9,792 bases of DNA from Chloroflexota bacterium (GCA_025935655.1 JAICUV010000117.1:1-9792), one strand, 5' to 3'; positions 1 through 6,017 are shown, counted from the first letter of the stretch. Notes: generated by a model not told the origin, from the letters alone. A program made the numbers and translations.

Positions 1-125
1 ACTCCCATGAGACCGGGCGCGGCGTTGCTCCGCATCCCGCCGCTACCCGCCCAGCGGGTCGCAGGCGGCGCAGGCGGCCCAGGCGGTGCCGGCGTGCGAC
101 GGGACCAGGGAGGACCGGGGAACCG

Positions 126-144
126 GACGACGACCCGCGTCGTC
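126..144 (+). other. Short hairpin upstream of the SIMPL gene
   Basis: A 7-bp perfect inverted repeat (GACGACG at 126-132, CGTCGTC at 138-144) with a 5-nt loop. It lies in the 216-bp stretch before the first confident start codon. A smaller 6-bp hairpin sits at 45-59 (ACCCGC / GCGGGT). There is no clear T-run. These could be the terminator or leader of something before the window, or chance pairing in GC-rich DNA. The reading frame is open back to position 7, but the peptide there is low-complexity Gly/Arg/Pro and looks non-coding. Confidence 0.25.
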
Positions 145-216
145 TCCCGTTCGCGATCGGATGGTGGGTCCCGCCGGTCGCCCCGGGCCACGAACCCAGC
201 TACGGACGTGCATCCA

Positions 217-987
217 ATGGCCGCCTCCATCCCGAACCGGTCCTCCCTCCTCCTCGTCGCCGCCGTCGGCGGGCTGCTCGTCGGACTCGTCGCCGGGCCG
301 GCCCTCGGCGCGGCGACCGCGCCACGCCCCGTCTACCAGGTGGCGCCCGGCATCGACGGCACCGCGCCGGAGCACACGATCGCCGTCGCGGGCAGCGGCA
401 AGGTGACCGTGATCCCGGACATGGCCACGGTGAGCCTGGGCGTCAACGTCCAGAAGGACACCGCGAAGGGCGCCCGCGAGGCCGGCGCGGCGGCGATGAC
501 CAAGGTGATCGCCGCGATCAAGGCGCTGGGCATCGACGACAAGGACATCGCGACGTCCATGGTCTCGCTCGGGCCGGTCTACGACTACCAGTCCACGACC
601 CAGCGGATCACGGGCTACCAGCTCCAGAACACGGTCAGCGTCACGGTCCGCGACCTCACCAAGGTCGCCGACGTCCTGGACGACAGCGTCAACGCGGGCG
701 CGACAACCGTGAACGGCGTCAGCTTCGACGTCGCCGACCGGACTGCCGCCGAGGCGAAGGCCCGCGAGGCCGCGATGGTCGATGCGAAGGCGAAGGCCGA
801 CACGCTCTCGAAGGCGGCGGGCGTCGCGATCACCGGCGTGGCCTCGATCAGCGAGACCGTCTCGACGCCGATCTGGTACGCCCCCGAGATGAGCGCCGCC
901 GGCGCGGCCCGGGACGCGGCCACCCCGGTCATGCCCGGCTCGACGGACGTCACCATCACGGTCCAGGTGAGCTACCTGATCGACTGA
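217..987 (+). CDS. SIMPL domain (DUF541) secreted or membrane-anchored protein
   Basis: A 256-residue protein. Residues about 10-32 are hydrophobic (LLLVAAVGGLLVGLVAGPAL) and look like a signal peptide or N-terminal anchor, so the protein should act outside the cytoplasmic membrane. From about residue 54 it matches the SIMPL/DUF541 pattern. There is an opening strand 'IAVAGSGKVTVIPDMATVSLGV' split by the typical G-x-G-x-V-x-x-x-P-D-x-A signature, then an Ala/Lys-rich helix (about 84-105) and 'GIDDKDIATSMVSLGPVYDY'. A second Ala/Lys-rich helix (about 175-202) follows, and the C-terminus is beta-rich (VTITVQVSYLID). Length is normal for the family (roughly 230-260). The ATG at 217 was chosen because the signal peptide follows directly. 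The frame stays open upstream, but that stretch is low-complexity and lacks family features. The Shine-Dalgarno site is weak. The family's biochemical role is poorly defined; members have been linked to stress tolerance and to the envelope. The gene converges on the sigma cluster, so a functional link is not implied. Confidence 0.88.
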   Translation: MAASIPNRSSLLLVAAVGGLLVGLVAGPALGAATAPRPVYQVAPGIDGTAPEHTIAVAGSGKVTVIPDMATVSLGVNVQKDTAKGAREAGAAAMTKVIAAIKALGIDDKDIATSMVSLGPVYDYQSTTQRITGYQLQNTVSVTVRDLTKVADVLDDSVNAGATTVNGVSFDVADRTAAEAKAREAAMVDAKAKADTLSKAAGVAITGVASISETVSTPIWYAPEMSAAGAARDAATPVMPGSTDVTITVQVSYLID

Positions 988-1000
988 CATCCAGGCGCGG

Positions 1001-1034
1001 CGACGGCCCCGGGAGCCGAGACCCGGGGCCGTCG
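1001..1034. terminator. Perfect 13-bp stem-loop between convergent genes
   Basis: Positions 1001-1013 (CGACGGCCCCGGG) pair perfectly with 1022-1034 (CCCGGGGCCGTCG) around an 8-nt loop. The stem begins 13 nt after the SIMPL stop on the + strand and lies 21 nt beyond the lipoprotein stop on the - strand. It is therefore well placed as a bidirectional terminator. Neither side has a T-run, so it is not a classical Rho-independent terminator. It may work as a strong hairpin alone or protect mRNA 3' ends. Confidence 0.65.
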
Positions 1035-1055
1035 AGCCGCGTGGAGGGCATCGCG

Positions 1056-1637
1056 TCAGGGCGTCGGGATGGCACCCTGGTAGATGATCCCCTCGGTGGT
1101 GGCGGTCGAGCCGCCCGGGGTGCTGGCCTGGAAGTAGGTCCACCCGGCATACGCGCCGGAGCCGGTGAGCCAGCAGGTGAACGGCCCGAACGCGCCCTTG
1201 ACGGTGGCCGCACCGCTGCACGTGCCGGCCCAGGTGCCCTTGTCGGTGGTGAGCGTTGCGTCTGCCCAGAACGGGCCGGCCTTCGTGTACCAGTCGATGG
1301 AGAACGCCACCTTCAGCCTCCCGGTGGCGCGCACGTCGTTGGCAGTGTGCGTGGCGACGACGACGCCATCGCGAACCTGGGTGTGATCGTCAACGGTGGT
1401 CGAGGTCTCCATCACCGTCTGGTTCGGGTCGGTCACGACGCCCGTCACCACCTCGTCGCCCTCGCCATCGGTCATCTCCACCGGGGGCATGGTCACCGTG
1501 ATGTTCTTCGAGGTCCCGACCGGCGTGGGCACCGGCGTGGGCACCGGTGTCGGGGAGGCTGCCCCGGCCGCGCTGCAGCCCACCACCAGGACGCCGGCCA
1601 GCACCGGCACGAGCACCATCCGAGTCTTCGTACCCAT
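1056..1637 (-). CDS. Lipoprotein with the same extracytoplasmic domain as the neighbouring putative anti-sigma protein
   Basis: A 193-residue protein. The N-terminus is a lipoprotein signal: Lys4/Arg6, a hydrophobic stretch to residue 20, then a lipobox V-V-G-Cys21. A Thr-Pro-Val linker follows (residues about 29-41), encoded by three tandem 12-bp repeats. The domain from about residue 50 starts with TDGEGDEVV (56-64). It has a GTWAGTC segment (Cys140) and ends with CWLTGSGAYAG (from Cys155). The C-terminal part of the upstream gene product (1657-2376) has the same landmarks in the same order, with the same 15-residue spacing of the two cysteines, which may form a disulfide outside the cell. 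The start is fixed by a GGAGGA site at 1646-1651, 8 nt from the ATG. The gene begins only 19 nt after the stop of the upstream gene, so it is probably the third gene of the sigma operon. The domain is not one I can name. A role as ligand-binding partner or competitor of the anti-sigma sensor is inference. Confidence 0.8.
   Translation of the reverse strand: MGTKTRMVLVPVLAGVLVVGCSAAGAASPTPVPTPVPTPVGTSKNITVTMPPVEMTDGEGDEVVTGVVTDPNQTVMETSTTVDDHTQVRDGVVVATHTANDVRATGRLKVAFSIDWYTKAGPFWADATLTTDKGTWAGTCSGAATVKGAFGPFTCWLTGSGAYAGWTYFQASTPGGSTATTEGIIYQGAIPTP
1519..1554 (-). repeat. Three tandem 12-bp repeats encoding a Thr-Pro-Val linker
   Basis: Two exact copies of ACCGGCGTGGGC (1519-1530, 1531-1542) and a diverged third (1543-1554), in frame within the lipoprotein gene. 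They encode the flexible Pro/Thr/Val spacer between the lipidated cysteine and the folded domain. In-frame 12-bp units can expand or contract without breaking the gene, so the tether length could vary between strains. Confidence 0.8.
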
Positions 1638-1656
1638 CTCGATCGTCCTCCGCACG

Positions 1657-2376
1657 CTAGCTCGCGGGCGGCTCGCCGGGGGTGATCGCGCCCCGGGAGA
1701 TCCCGCTGGTGAAGTCCCAGTGGTCGGCGAACCGCCACCTCGACTGCCGGTACCAGGCAAGTCCGTCGTAGGCGCCGCTGCCGGTGAGCCAGCAGCCGGC
1801 GCTGATGTCGTGGAATCCGTTCCACGCCGCGCCCGTGCAGGTGCCGTCCCAGGCACCGTCGGCGGTCCCGAGGCGGAACGGGCCGGTGATGGTCGCGACG
1901 CCGGAGCCCGAGACGGTCGTGAACCGCCAGGTCCCGGTGCCGGTGACGCGCGCGTCGTTCATCGAGGTCGTCACGGCGAGCGTCCCGTCCGAGGCCAGGG
2001 AGACCGCCTCGGTGCCGCCGACGACCTCGTCGCCCTCGCCGTCGGTCACGGCCAGCGGCTGGAGCGTGGGCAGCGTCTCCGCGGTGCGTGCCTGCGGGAC
2101 GCCCTCGGCGAGCCGCGACGGGAAGCCGCCGACGGACAGGGTCAGCGCCAGCGCGAGCAGCAGGAGCAGCAGCGCGACGAGGGCCGCCGCCGGAACCGGG
2201 ACCTCGCGGCCGAGGATCCCCCAGCCACCGAACCGGCGCGTCCCCGCGGACGCCCGCCGCGCGACGGCGGCCGCATCGACGCGCACGCTCGCATGGTCCG
2301 CGAACGCGTGGACGGCGCGCTCGAGCCGGCGGTCGAGGGCGTCATCCGGCACGTCGGGGCTGTGCAGGTCAGGCAT
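1657..2376 (-). CDS. Single-pass membrane protein, putative anti-sigma factor with C-terminal sensor-type domain
   Basis: A 239-residue protein with three parts. Residues 1-58 form a cytoplasmic segment (DDALDRRLERAVHAF, then basic VARRASAGTRR) of the kind that binds an ECF sigma factor. Residues about 59-84 form one transmembrane helix (AALVALLLLLLALALTL). An outer domain from about residue 100 follows. The zinc anti-sigma motif HxxxCxxC is absent. The outer domain has TDGEGDEVV (111-119), DGTC with Cys180 and CWLTGSGAYDG with Cys195. It is clearly homologous to the downstream lipoprotein domain. The ATG at 2376 overlaps the sigma stop in ATGCCTGA (8-nt overlap) and has an AAGGAG site at 2384-2389, 7 nt away, so the two genes are translationally coupled. 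The anti-sigma role rests on gene order, topology and coupling; there is no sequence match I can name. It could also be an unrelated membrane protein co-expressed with the sigma factor. Confidence 0.8.
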   Translation of the reverse strand: MPDLHSPDVPDDALDRRLERAVHAFADHASVRVDAAAVARRASAGTRRFGGWGILGREVPVPAAALVALLLLLLALALTLSVGGFPSRLAEGVPQARTAETLPTLQPLAVTDGEGDEVVGGTEAVSLASDGTLAVTTSMNDARVTGTGTWRFTTVSGSGVATITGPFRLGTADGAWDGTCTGAAWNGFHDISAGCWLTGSGAYDGLAWYRQSRWRFADHWDFTSGISRGAITPGEPPAS

Positions 2377-2929
2377 CGACGAGCTCCTTCCGGAGGCGCG
2401 CGACGAGGCGCGAGAGACGCCATCGGACGGTTGCTGCGGGGTCGCCGAGGAGGCGGCCGATCTCGGTGGAGTCGAGGCCCGCCTCGTACCGCAGGGCGAG
2501 GAGCACCCGTTCGTCGGGAGAGAGGTGGCGGAGCGCGGCCTCGAGGTCCAGGACGTCCGCCTGGGTCCCGGGATCCGGGGTCGTGGGATCCGCGATGTCG
2601 GGGGCGGCCGCATCGAGGTCGATCCGGGTGATCGCGTGGCGATGCTCGCGACGCGCCAGCTGGCGGGCCTCGTTCGCCGCGACCGCGACGAGCCACGACT
2701 TGATGCGGCTCCGGTCGCGCACCGAGCCGAGCTTCCGCCACGCGACGGCCCACGCGGCCTGGACGGCGTCGTCCGCGACGTCCTGTTGGCCACCGCCCAC
2801 GACGTACGCGACGCGGATCATGTCGGCGTGGTACGCGGCAACCAGCCGGGCGAACGCCACCGCATCCCCGGCCGCCGCCTCTTCGACCATCGACGTCGCG
2901 CTCATCGCGTCCCGCGTGATGCCGTCCAT
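2369..2929 (-). CDS. ECF-type RNA polymerase sigma factor
   Basis: A 186-residue protein, a normal length for an extracytoplasmic-function sigma factor. Region 2 spans about 22-95. It contains AFARLVAAYHADMIRVAYVV, then DVADDAVQAAWAVAWRKL, which binds core polymerase, and SRIKSWLVAVAANEARQLARR, which recognises the -10 element. An Asp/Pro-rich linker follows (about 104-123). Region 4 (about 127-183) has the pattern L-S-P-D-E-R-x-x-L-x-L-R-Y and a helix-turn-helix (STEIGRLLGDPAATVRWRLSRL) for the -35 element. Region 3 and region 1.1 are absent, as expected for the class. The ATG at 2929 has no clear Shine-Dalgarno site. Met9 (2905) or Met14 (2890) could be the true start, since conserved sequence begins only at about residue 15. 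It heads the three-gene unit with the anti-sigma-like protein and the lipoprotein. The regulon is unknown. Autoregulation from the 2930-3073 gap is plausible, but I could not identify a convincing promoter there. Confidence 0.92.
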   Translation of the reverse strand: MDGITRDAMSATSMVEEAAAGDAVAFARLVAAYHADMIRVAYVVGGGQQDVADDAVQAAWAVAWRKLGSVRDRSRIKSWLVAVAANEARQLARREHRHAITRIDLDAAAPDIADPTTPDPGTQADVLDLEAALRHLSPDERVLLALRYEAGLDSTEIGRLLGDPAATVRWRLSRLVARLRKELVDA

Positions 2930-3073
2930 GACCAGTAGATGCCGCGGGACGCCCTGCTGTTGGTGCGCTGCCCGGACTGTGCGCCGACGACGCGCGCCGC
3001 CGGAAGTGCCGGTCGACCCCTCGATGCCGCTCGGCGCCTCGGACCCGCTCGGCGGCGAGCCTTGCTCTCCGAT

Positions 3074-3730
3074 CTACACGAGGATGATTCCGCCGGCGTG
3101 CGGTACCTCGCCGCGCCGGAGCGAGCGTGCGATCGCCGCACCGTCGAGCGGGAACTGCGCCCGAAGGGCCTCGCGATGCTGCCGCAGGACATCGCGGTTG
3201 TGGGCCGTCTTGTTCACCACGAGGATCACCGGCCCGGCGGCGGGGTCATCGCGCGACTTGAGATCGATCCGACGGGCGAGTGCCTGACAGTCCTCGATCC
3301 GCGACTCCCCTTCGAACGACGCAGTCCTCGTTCCATCGTGCAGGCGACCGTCCCAGGCACGCTTGTCGCCCTGGGCCGGAAGCGGCACCTCGCGTCGGAC
3401 GCGGATCGGCGGCGCGAGGAGCGCCTCGAAGCGGGCGAGGAGCGCCAGCTGAGCGCGATCCCGGACCTGGACGTCACCCTTGTACCGCTGGAACGCGGGC
3501 ACGAGGCCGACCGACCGGATCGCTCGACACAGGTGATCCATCCGCGGTCGCCGGACAAGCCCTCGTTCCAGCTTCGAGAACTGGGGCTGGGAGATCCCTG
3601 CGCGCCGGGCTGCTTCCGCTTGGCTGATTCCGAGTTCGCGGCGCGCGGTTCGCAGGTCACGCGCCGTCTCCGCGATGAAACGGCGTGTATCGGCCACTCC
3701 GAGGTCGCCGGGGCGCTGTCGGACGCTCAT
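3074..3730 (-). CDS. XRE-family helix-turn-helix protein with uncharacterised C-terminal domain
   Basis: A 218-residue protein. Residues about 24-78 are a lambda-repressor-like HTH: DLRTARRELGISQAEAARRAG, then ISQPQFSKLERG, with the usual S-Q-x-x-x-S/A-x-x-E-R spacing. The C-terminal part (about 95-190) is a compact alpha/beta domain with conspicuous polar residues: WDG with Asp127, F-E-G-E-S with Glu140/Glu142, Asp147, Gln149, the R-R pair 153-154 and Lys158. The hydrophobic strand PVILVVNKT follows. A D...ExE...Q...K layout hints at a PD-(D/E)xK nuclease-like fold, possibly degenerate, but this is inference. I have no name for the domain. The ATG at 3730 has only a weak upstream site, so the start is uncertain within about 12 codons (a GTG follows at codon 12). 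The upstream 324 bp is gene-free and holds the nested inverted repeat, a candidate operator region. No toxin-like partner gene sits next to it. Confidence 0.8.
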   Translation of the reverse strand: MSVRQRPGDLGVADTRRFIAETARDLRTARRELGISQAEAARRAGISQPQFSKLERGLVRRPRMDHLCRAIRSVGLVPAFQRYKGDVQVRDRAQLALLARFEALLAPPIRVRREVPLPAQGDKRAWDGRLHDGTRTASFEGESRIEDCQALARRIDLKSRDDPAAGPVILVVNKTAHNRDVLRQHREALRAQFPLDGAAIARSLRRGEVPHAGGIILV

Positions 3731-3787
3731 GCTCGGAGTGTGAGGGACACCGCTTACGTGGCCGTTTGCGCCGCCTTCGCGGCCGCT

Positions 3788-3939
3788 TCATTCCGCTGGG
3801 GACTCTACGGTTCCGCGGGAGCACGGAATCGCCGGATCTGGAATGGCGCGTTCCGTGGGGCAGGCTCCGCAAGGAACGGGCCATTCCGCAGCGCGATCAA
3901 GCACGCCGTGACGGAACCGTAGAGTCCGGGACGGAATGA
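3788..3939. repeat. Nested inverted-repeat element, 152 bp, in a gene-free gap
   Basis: The gene-free stretch 3731-4054 holds this element; I see nothing definite in 3940-4054. The outer arms are 28 nt each, 3788-3815 and 3912-3939. They match as TCATTCCG (8/8), a 5-nt diverged block, then GACTCTACGGTTCCG (15/15). An inner inverted repeat lies at 3840-3854 (GGAATGGCGCGTTCC) and 3873-3887 (GGAACGGGCCATTCC), 14 of 15 matching. The TTCCG/CGGAA pentamer recurs at 3791, 3811, 3824, 3851, 3884, 3912 and 3932. The two copies inside each outer arm are 20 bp apart, two helical turns. No target-site duplication is evident. It could be a MITE-like or REP-like mobile element, an operator array for the adjacent XRE protein, or a structured RNA. 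The repeats are read directly; the function is unknown. Confidence 0.8.
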
Positions 3940-4054
3940 CGAGTGCGGCCGGCGCGATCACCCTGGCGCGTGCGCGGGCGGCGGCGGGTAGCGGGCCAGT
4001 GACGCGGGACGCGAAGGCGCAGGCGCGATGCCCCGAGACGCGGACCGCGGCGCC

Positions 4055-5224
4055 TCAGCCCCCCCGCGCAGCCTCGTGGTGCCGGACCACCTGGTGTGGA
4101 TCGACGCCGCTGTGGTCGCACGGGTTGACGTGGATCACCACCGTGTCCAGCTTCGAGACCTGGTGCAGCAGCCGGTGGCGGACCTCCTCGCTGATGGCGT
4201 GGCCGCCCATCACGGTCAGGTCCTGGTCCACGGTGATCGAGAGGTTCGTCTCCAGCGCGTGGCCCACCCACCGCAGCCGCACCTTCTCCACGTCCACCAC
4301 GCCCGGGGTCTCGCGCGTGATCCGCTCCACCTCGTCCACCATCTCCGGCTGCACGGCGTCCATCAGGCGCCCGACCATCTGGGCCGTCGCCGACCGGAGC
4401 ACCACGAGGATCACGAACGAGATGAGGAGCCCGACGATCGGGTCCGCGCGCGGGAACCCCAGCACCACGCCGATGGCCCCGGCGACGACCGCCAGCGAGG
4501 TCAGCCCGTCCGTCCGCGCGTGATACCCGTCCGCGACGAGCGCCGCGCTCCCGATCTGGCGCCCGACACGGAGCCGGTACAGGGCCACGGCCTCGTTGCC
4601 CAGGAAGCCGACGATCCCCGCGATCATGACGGCCGGGATGTTCGAGATCGGCTGCGGGTCGATGAGCCGGGTGATCGACTCCCAGCCGGCGAAGATCGCG
4701 CTGAGCAGGATCATCACGAGCACGAACAGCCCCGCCAGGTCCTCGGCCCGCCGGAACCCGAACGTATAGGTGCGGGTCGCCGCGCGCCCGCCGATGGCGA
4801 ACGCGATCCACAGGGGCACCGCCGTCAGCGCGTCCGAGAAGTTGTGCACGGTATCGGCCAGCAGCGCGACGGAGCCCGAGATCGCGACGATCCCCAGCTG
4901 CAGGACGGCCGTGATCCCGAGCCCCACGAGCGAGATCTGCACAGCGCGGATGCCCCGCCGGTCGCCCGCCAGCGCATCGTCGAGGGAGTCCGCCGGGTCA
5001 TGGCTGTGGCCCACCACCGAGGCCACCAGCGACGCGACGCGCCCGGTCGGGTGCTCGTGTCCGTGAGCCGCCCCGGATTGCGAGTCCCCGTGCGCGTACC
5101 CGCCCTCGACGTCGTGGTCATGCGGCGCGTGGACGTGGTCGGCGTCCGGCCCGTGGTCGTGCGGATGGTCCGGCCCGTGCGGCGCGCTGGTCTCGTGCTG
5201 GTGGGCGCGAGGGATGTCGCTCAC
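4055..5224 (-). CDS. Cation diffusion facilitator (CDF) family divalent metal efflux transporter
   Basis: A 389-residue membrane protein that should export Zn2+ (or related divalent cations) from the cytoplasm by proton antiport. The N-terminal 75 residues are soluble and hold 16 histidines plus many Asp/Glu, a typical metal-sensing or metal-delivering tail. Six transmembrane helices follow (about 93-115, 117-142, 162-184, 196-215, 240-257, 262-278). The transport site is visible: H127-N-F-S-D131 in TM2 and H235-A-R-T-D239 in TM5. This two-His/two-Asp set is typical of zinc-type CDFs. The motif TFGFRRAEDLAGLF between TM2 and TM3 is diagnostic. The C-terminal part (about 285-370) is the cytoplasmic dimerisation domain, with His-rich strands (VVIHVNPCDHSG). 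The start is a GTG overlapping the TMEM175 stop by 4 nt (GTGA, 5221-5224) with only a weak site of its own, so translation is probably coupled. The N-terminal tail is longer and more His-rich than in compact members. Confidence 0.93.
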   Translation of the reverse strand: MSDIPRAHQHETSAPHGPDHPHDHGPDADHVHAPHDHDVEGGYAHGDSQSGAAHGHEHPTGRVASLVASVVGHSHDPADSLDDALAGDRRGIRAVQISLVGLGITAVLQLGIVAISGSVALLADTVHNFSDALTAVPLWIAFAIGGRAATRTYTFGFRRAEDLAGLFVLVMILLSAIFAGWESITRLIDPQPISNIPAVMIAGIVGFLGNEAVALYRLRVGRQIGSAALVADGYHARTDGLTSLAVVAGAIGVVLGFPRADPIVGLLISFVILVVLRSATAQMVGRLMDAVQPEMVDEVERITRETPGVVDVEKVRLRWVGHALETNLSITVDQDLTVMGGHAISEEVRHRLLHQVSKLDTVVIHVNPCDHSGVDPHQVVRHHEAARGG

Positions 5225-5808
5225 GCCCGCAGCGTACGCTCGATCCGTACGTCAGGGACGACCCAGATCAGCGCGACGGCGACGAACATCGCGAACGAGA
5301 CGAGCGGCGCGTACGGGATCGGCAGCAGCGCGATCGGGATCGCGGCCGCGTAGACCAGGGGCGAGATTTTGCCCTTCGTGTCGCTCCCGATCGCCCGGCG
5401 GAGCACCGTGCCCTCGGGCTGGCAGCGGATGAGCGCCCGCACCAGCAGGTAGTACGCGACCGCGGCCATCAACGCCGCGAACCCGTAGACGGCGACCGGC
5501 ACGGCGGCGAAGTGGTTCTCGCCCATCCACGCCGTGGCGAACGGGAACAGCGACAGCCAGAACAGCAGGTGGAGGTTCGCCCACAGCACGCGCCCGTCGA
5601 CGACCTTCACGGCCTGGAACAGGTGGTGGTGGTTGTTCCAGTAGATGCCGACATACACGAAGCTCAGCACGTAGCTGATGAACACGGGCCACAGGCCGAG
5701 GAGCGCCTCGATCGTGGGCTCGTGGGGGACGGTCAGCTCCAGGACCATGATCGTGATGATGATCGCGAGGACGCCGTCGCTGAACGCCTCCAGCCGACCC
5801 TTGCTCAA
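5221..5808 (-). CDS. TMEM175 family (DUF1211) putative potassium channel protein
   Basis: With the preferred TTG start the protein has 195 residues. The first helix carries the family signature R-L-E-A-F-S-D-G (residues 5-12), where the FSD motif follows the conserved Arg. More hydrophobic helices follow at about 40-63, 80-101, 105-130, 148-166 and 168-187, giving the six-helix topology of bacterial TMEM175. The polar cluster W-N-N-H-H-H-L-F after the second helix is typical. Bacterial members form tetrameric K+-permeable channels of modest selectivity. I chose TTG at 5808 because a strong GGAGG-type site (GGGAGGAG, 5814-5821) lies 6 nt upstream and the signature starts at once. An in-frame ATG at 5862 would add 18 residues (MECHRREQVRIGREGGAR) with no family similarity. 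The stop overlaps the CDF start by 4 nt, so this is the first gene of a two-gene operon. An inverted repeat lies 43 nt upstream. Confidence 0.88.
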   Translation of the reverse strand: MSKGRLEAFSDGVLAIIITIMVLELTVPHEPTIEALLGLWPVFISYVLSFVYVGIYWNNHHHLFQAVKVVDGRVLWANLHLLFWLSLFPFATAWMGENHFAAVPVAVYGFAALMAAVAYYLLVRALIRCQPEGTVLRRAIGSDTKGKISPLVYAAAIPIALLPIPYAPLVSFAMFVAVALIWVVPDVRIERTLRA

Positions 5809-5813
5809 GCGCG

Positions 5814-5821
5814 CTCCTCCC
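5814..5821 (-). promoter_or_regulatory. Ribosome binding site that selects the TTG start of the TMEM175 gene
   Basis: On the - strand the sequence GGGAGGAG sits at 5814-5821, 6 nt before TTG at 5808-5806. The in-frame ATG at 5862 has no comparable site. Together with the FSD signature beginning nine residues downstream, this favours the TTG start. Confidence 0.7.
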
Positions 5822-5850
5822 TCACGGCCGATCCTGACCTGCTCCCGGCG

Positions 5851-5884
5851 ATGACACTCCACGCATCGATGTTGCGAGTGTCAT
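5851..5884. promoter_or_regulatory. Inverted repeat upstream of the TMEM175-CDF operon, candidate operator
   Basis: ATGACACTC (5851-5859) and GAGTGTCAT (5876-5884) are perfect 9-bp arms separated by 16 nt. The repeat lies 43-76 nt before the TTG start, where an operator or a 5' leader hairpin would be expected. The arms resemble the heat-shock CIRCE box (GCACTC...GAGTGC), but the bases and the spacer (16 instead of 9) do not fit, so I do not call it CIRCE. A metal-responsive repressor site is possible given the CDF gene. The proposed ATG at 5862 would lie inside this repeat, another reason to prefer the later start. Confidence 0.45.
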
Positions 5885-5989
5885 TGGCTGCCGGTCATTC
5901 GGCGTCCGGACAGTGTCGGGGATGAGCGCAAGCCCCACGCAGCGGCGTCGGGCATGCGACCGACAGGTGGCCGAGGGGTTGCGTGTCGT

Positions 5990-6017
5990 GGCGGGCCGAC
6001 GGTTGCGCCGGCCCGCC
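5990..6017 (-). terminator. Stem-loop just downstream of the secreted-protein gene
   Basis: GGCGGGCCG (5990-5998) pairs perfectly with CGGCCCGCC (6009-6017) around a 10-nt loop. On the - strand the stem begins 17 nt after the stop of the gene ending at 6035. Its position suits a terminator separating that gene from the TMEM175-CDF operon. No T-run follows on the - strand. Confidence 0.5.

Noticed and set aside
43..1221. 392-codon open frame on the - strand opposite the SIMPL gene
   Set aside because: The translation is Arg/Asp/Gly-rich low complexity with no motif, and the + strand carries a full SIMPL pattern with signal peptide.
1396..2631. Long + strand open frames opposite the sigma cluster
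   Set aside because: The translation is Arg/Gly/Ala-rich without domain features, and the - strand has sigma regions 2 and 4, a TM helix and a lipobox in coupled genes.
2930..3073. Autoregulatory ECF promoter ahead of the sigma gene
   Set aside because: I looked for a GGAAC-like -35 and a CGTC-like -10 at proper spacing on the - strand and found no convincing pair.
3064..3075. GCTCTCCGATCT, one base short of the end of the common Illumina adapter, with GATCTACAC overlapping it
   Set aside because: The match lacks one base, lies inside a contiguous region ending in the XRE stop codon, and is not at a contig edge. Chance similarity is more likely than adapter contamination, though a read check would settle it.
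4028..5353. 441-codon open frame on the + strand opposite the CDF transporter
   Set aside because: It is charged, low-complexity (DHHGDVRDR-like) sequence with no hydrophobic core. The - strand has the CDF signatures, membrane helices and overlapping start.
5851..5884. CIRCE heat-shock element
   Set aside because: The arms share only the inner ACTC/GAGT with CIRCE, and the spacer is 16 instead of 9. No chaperone gene is near.
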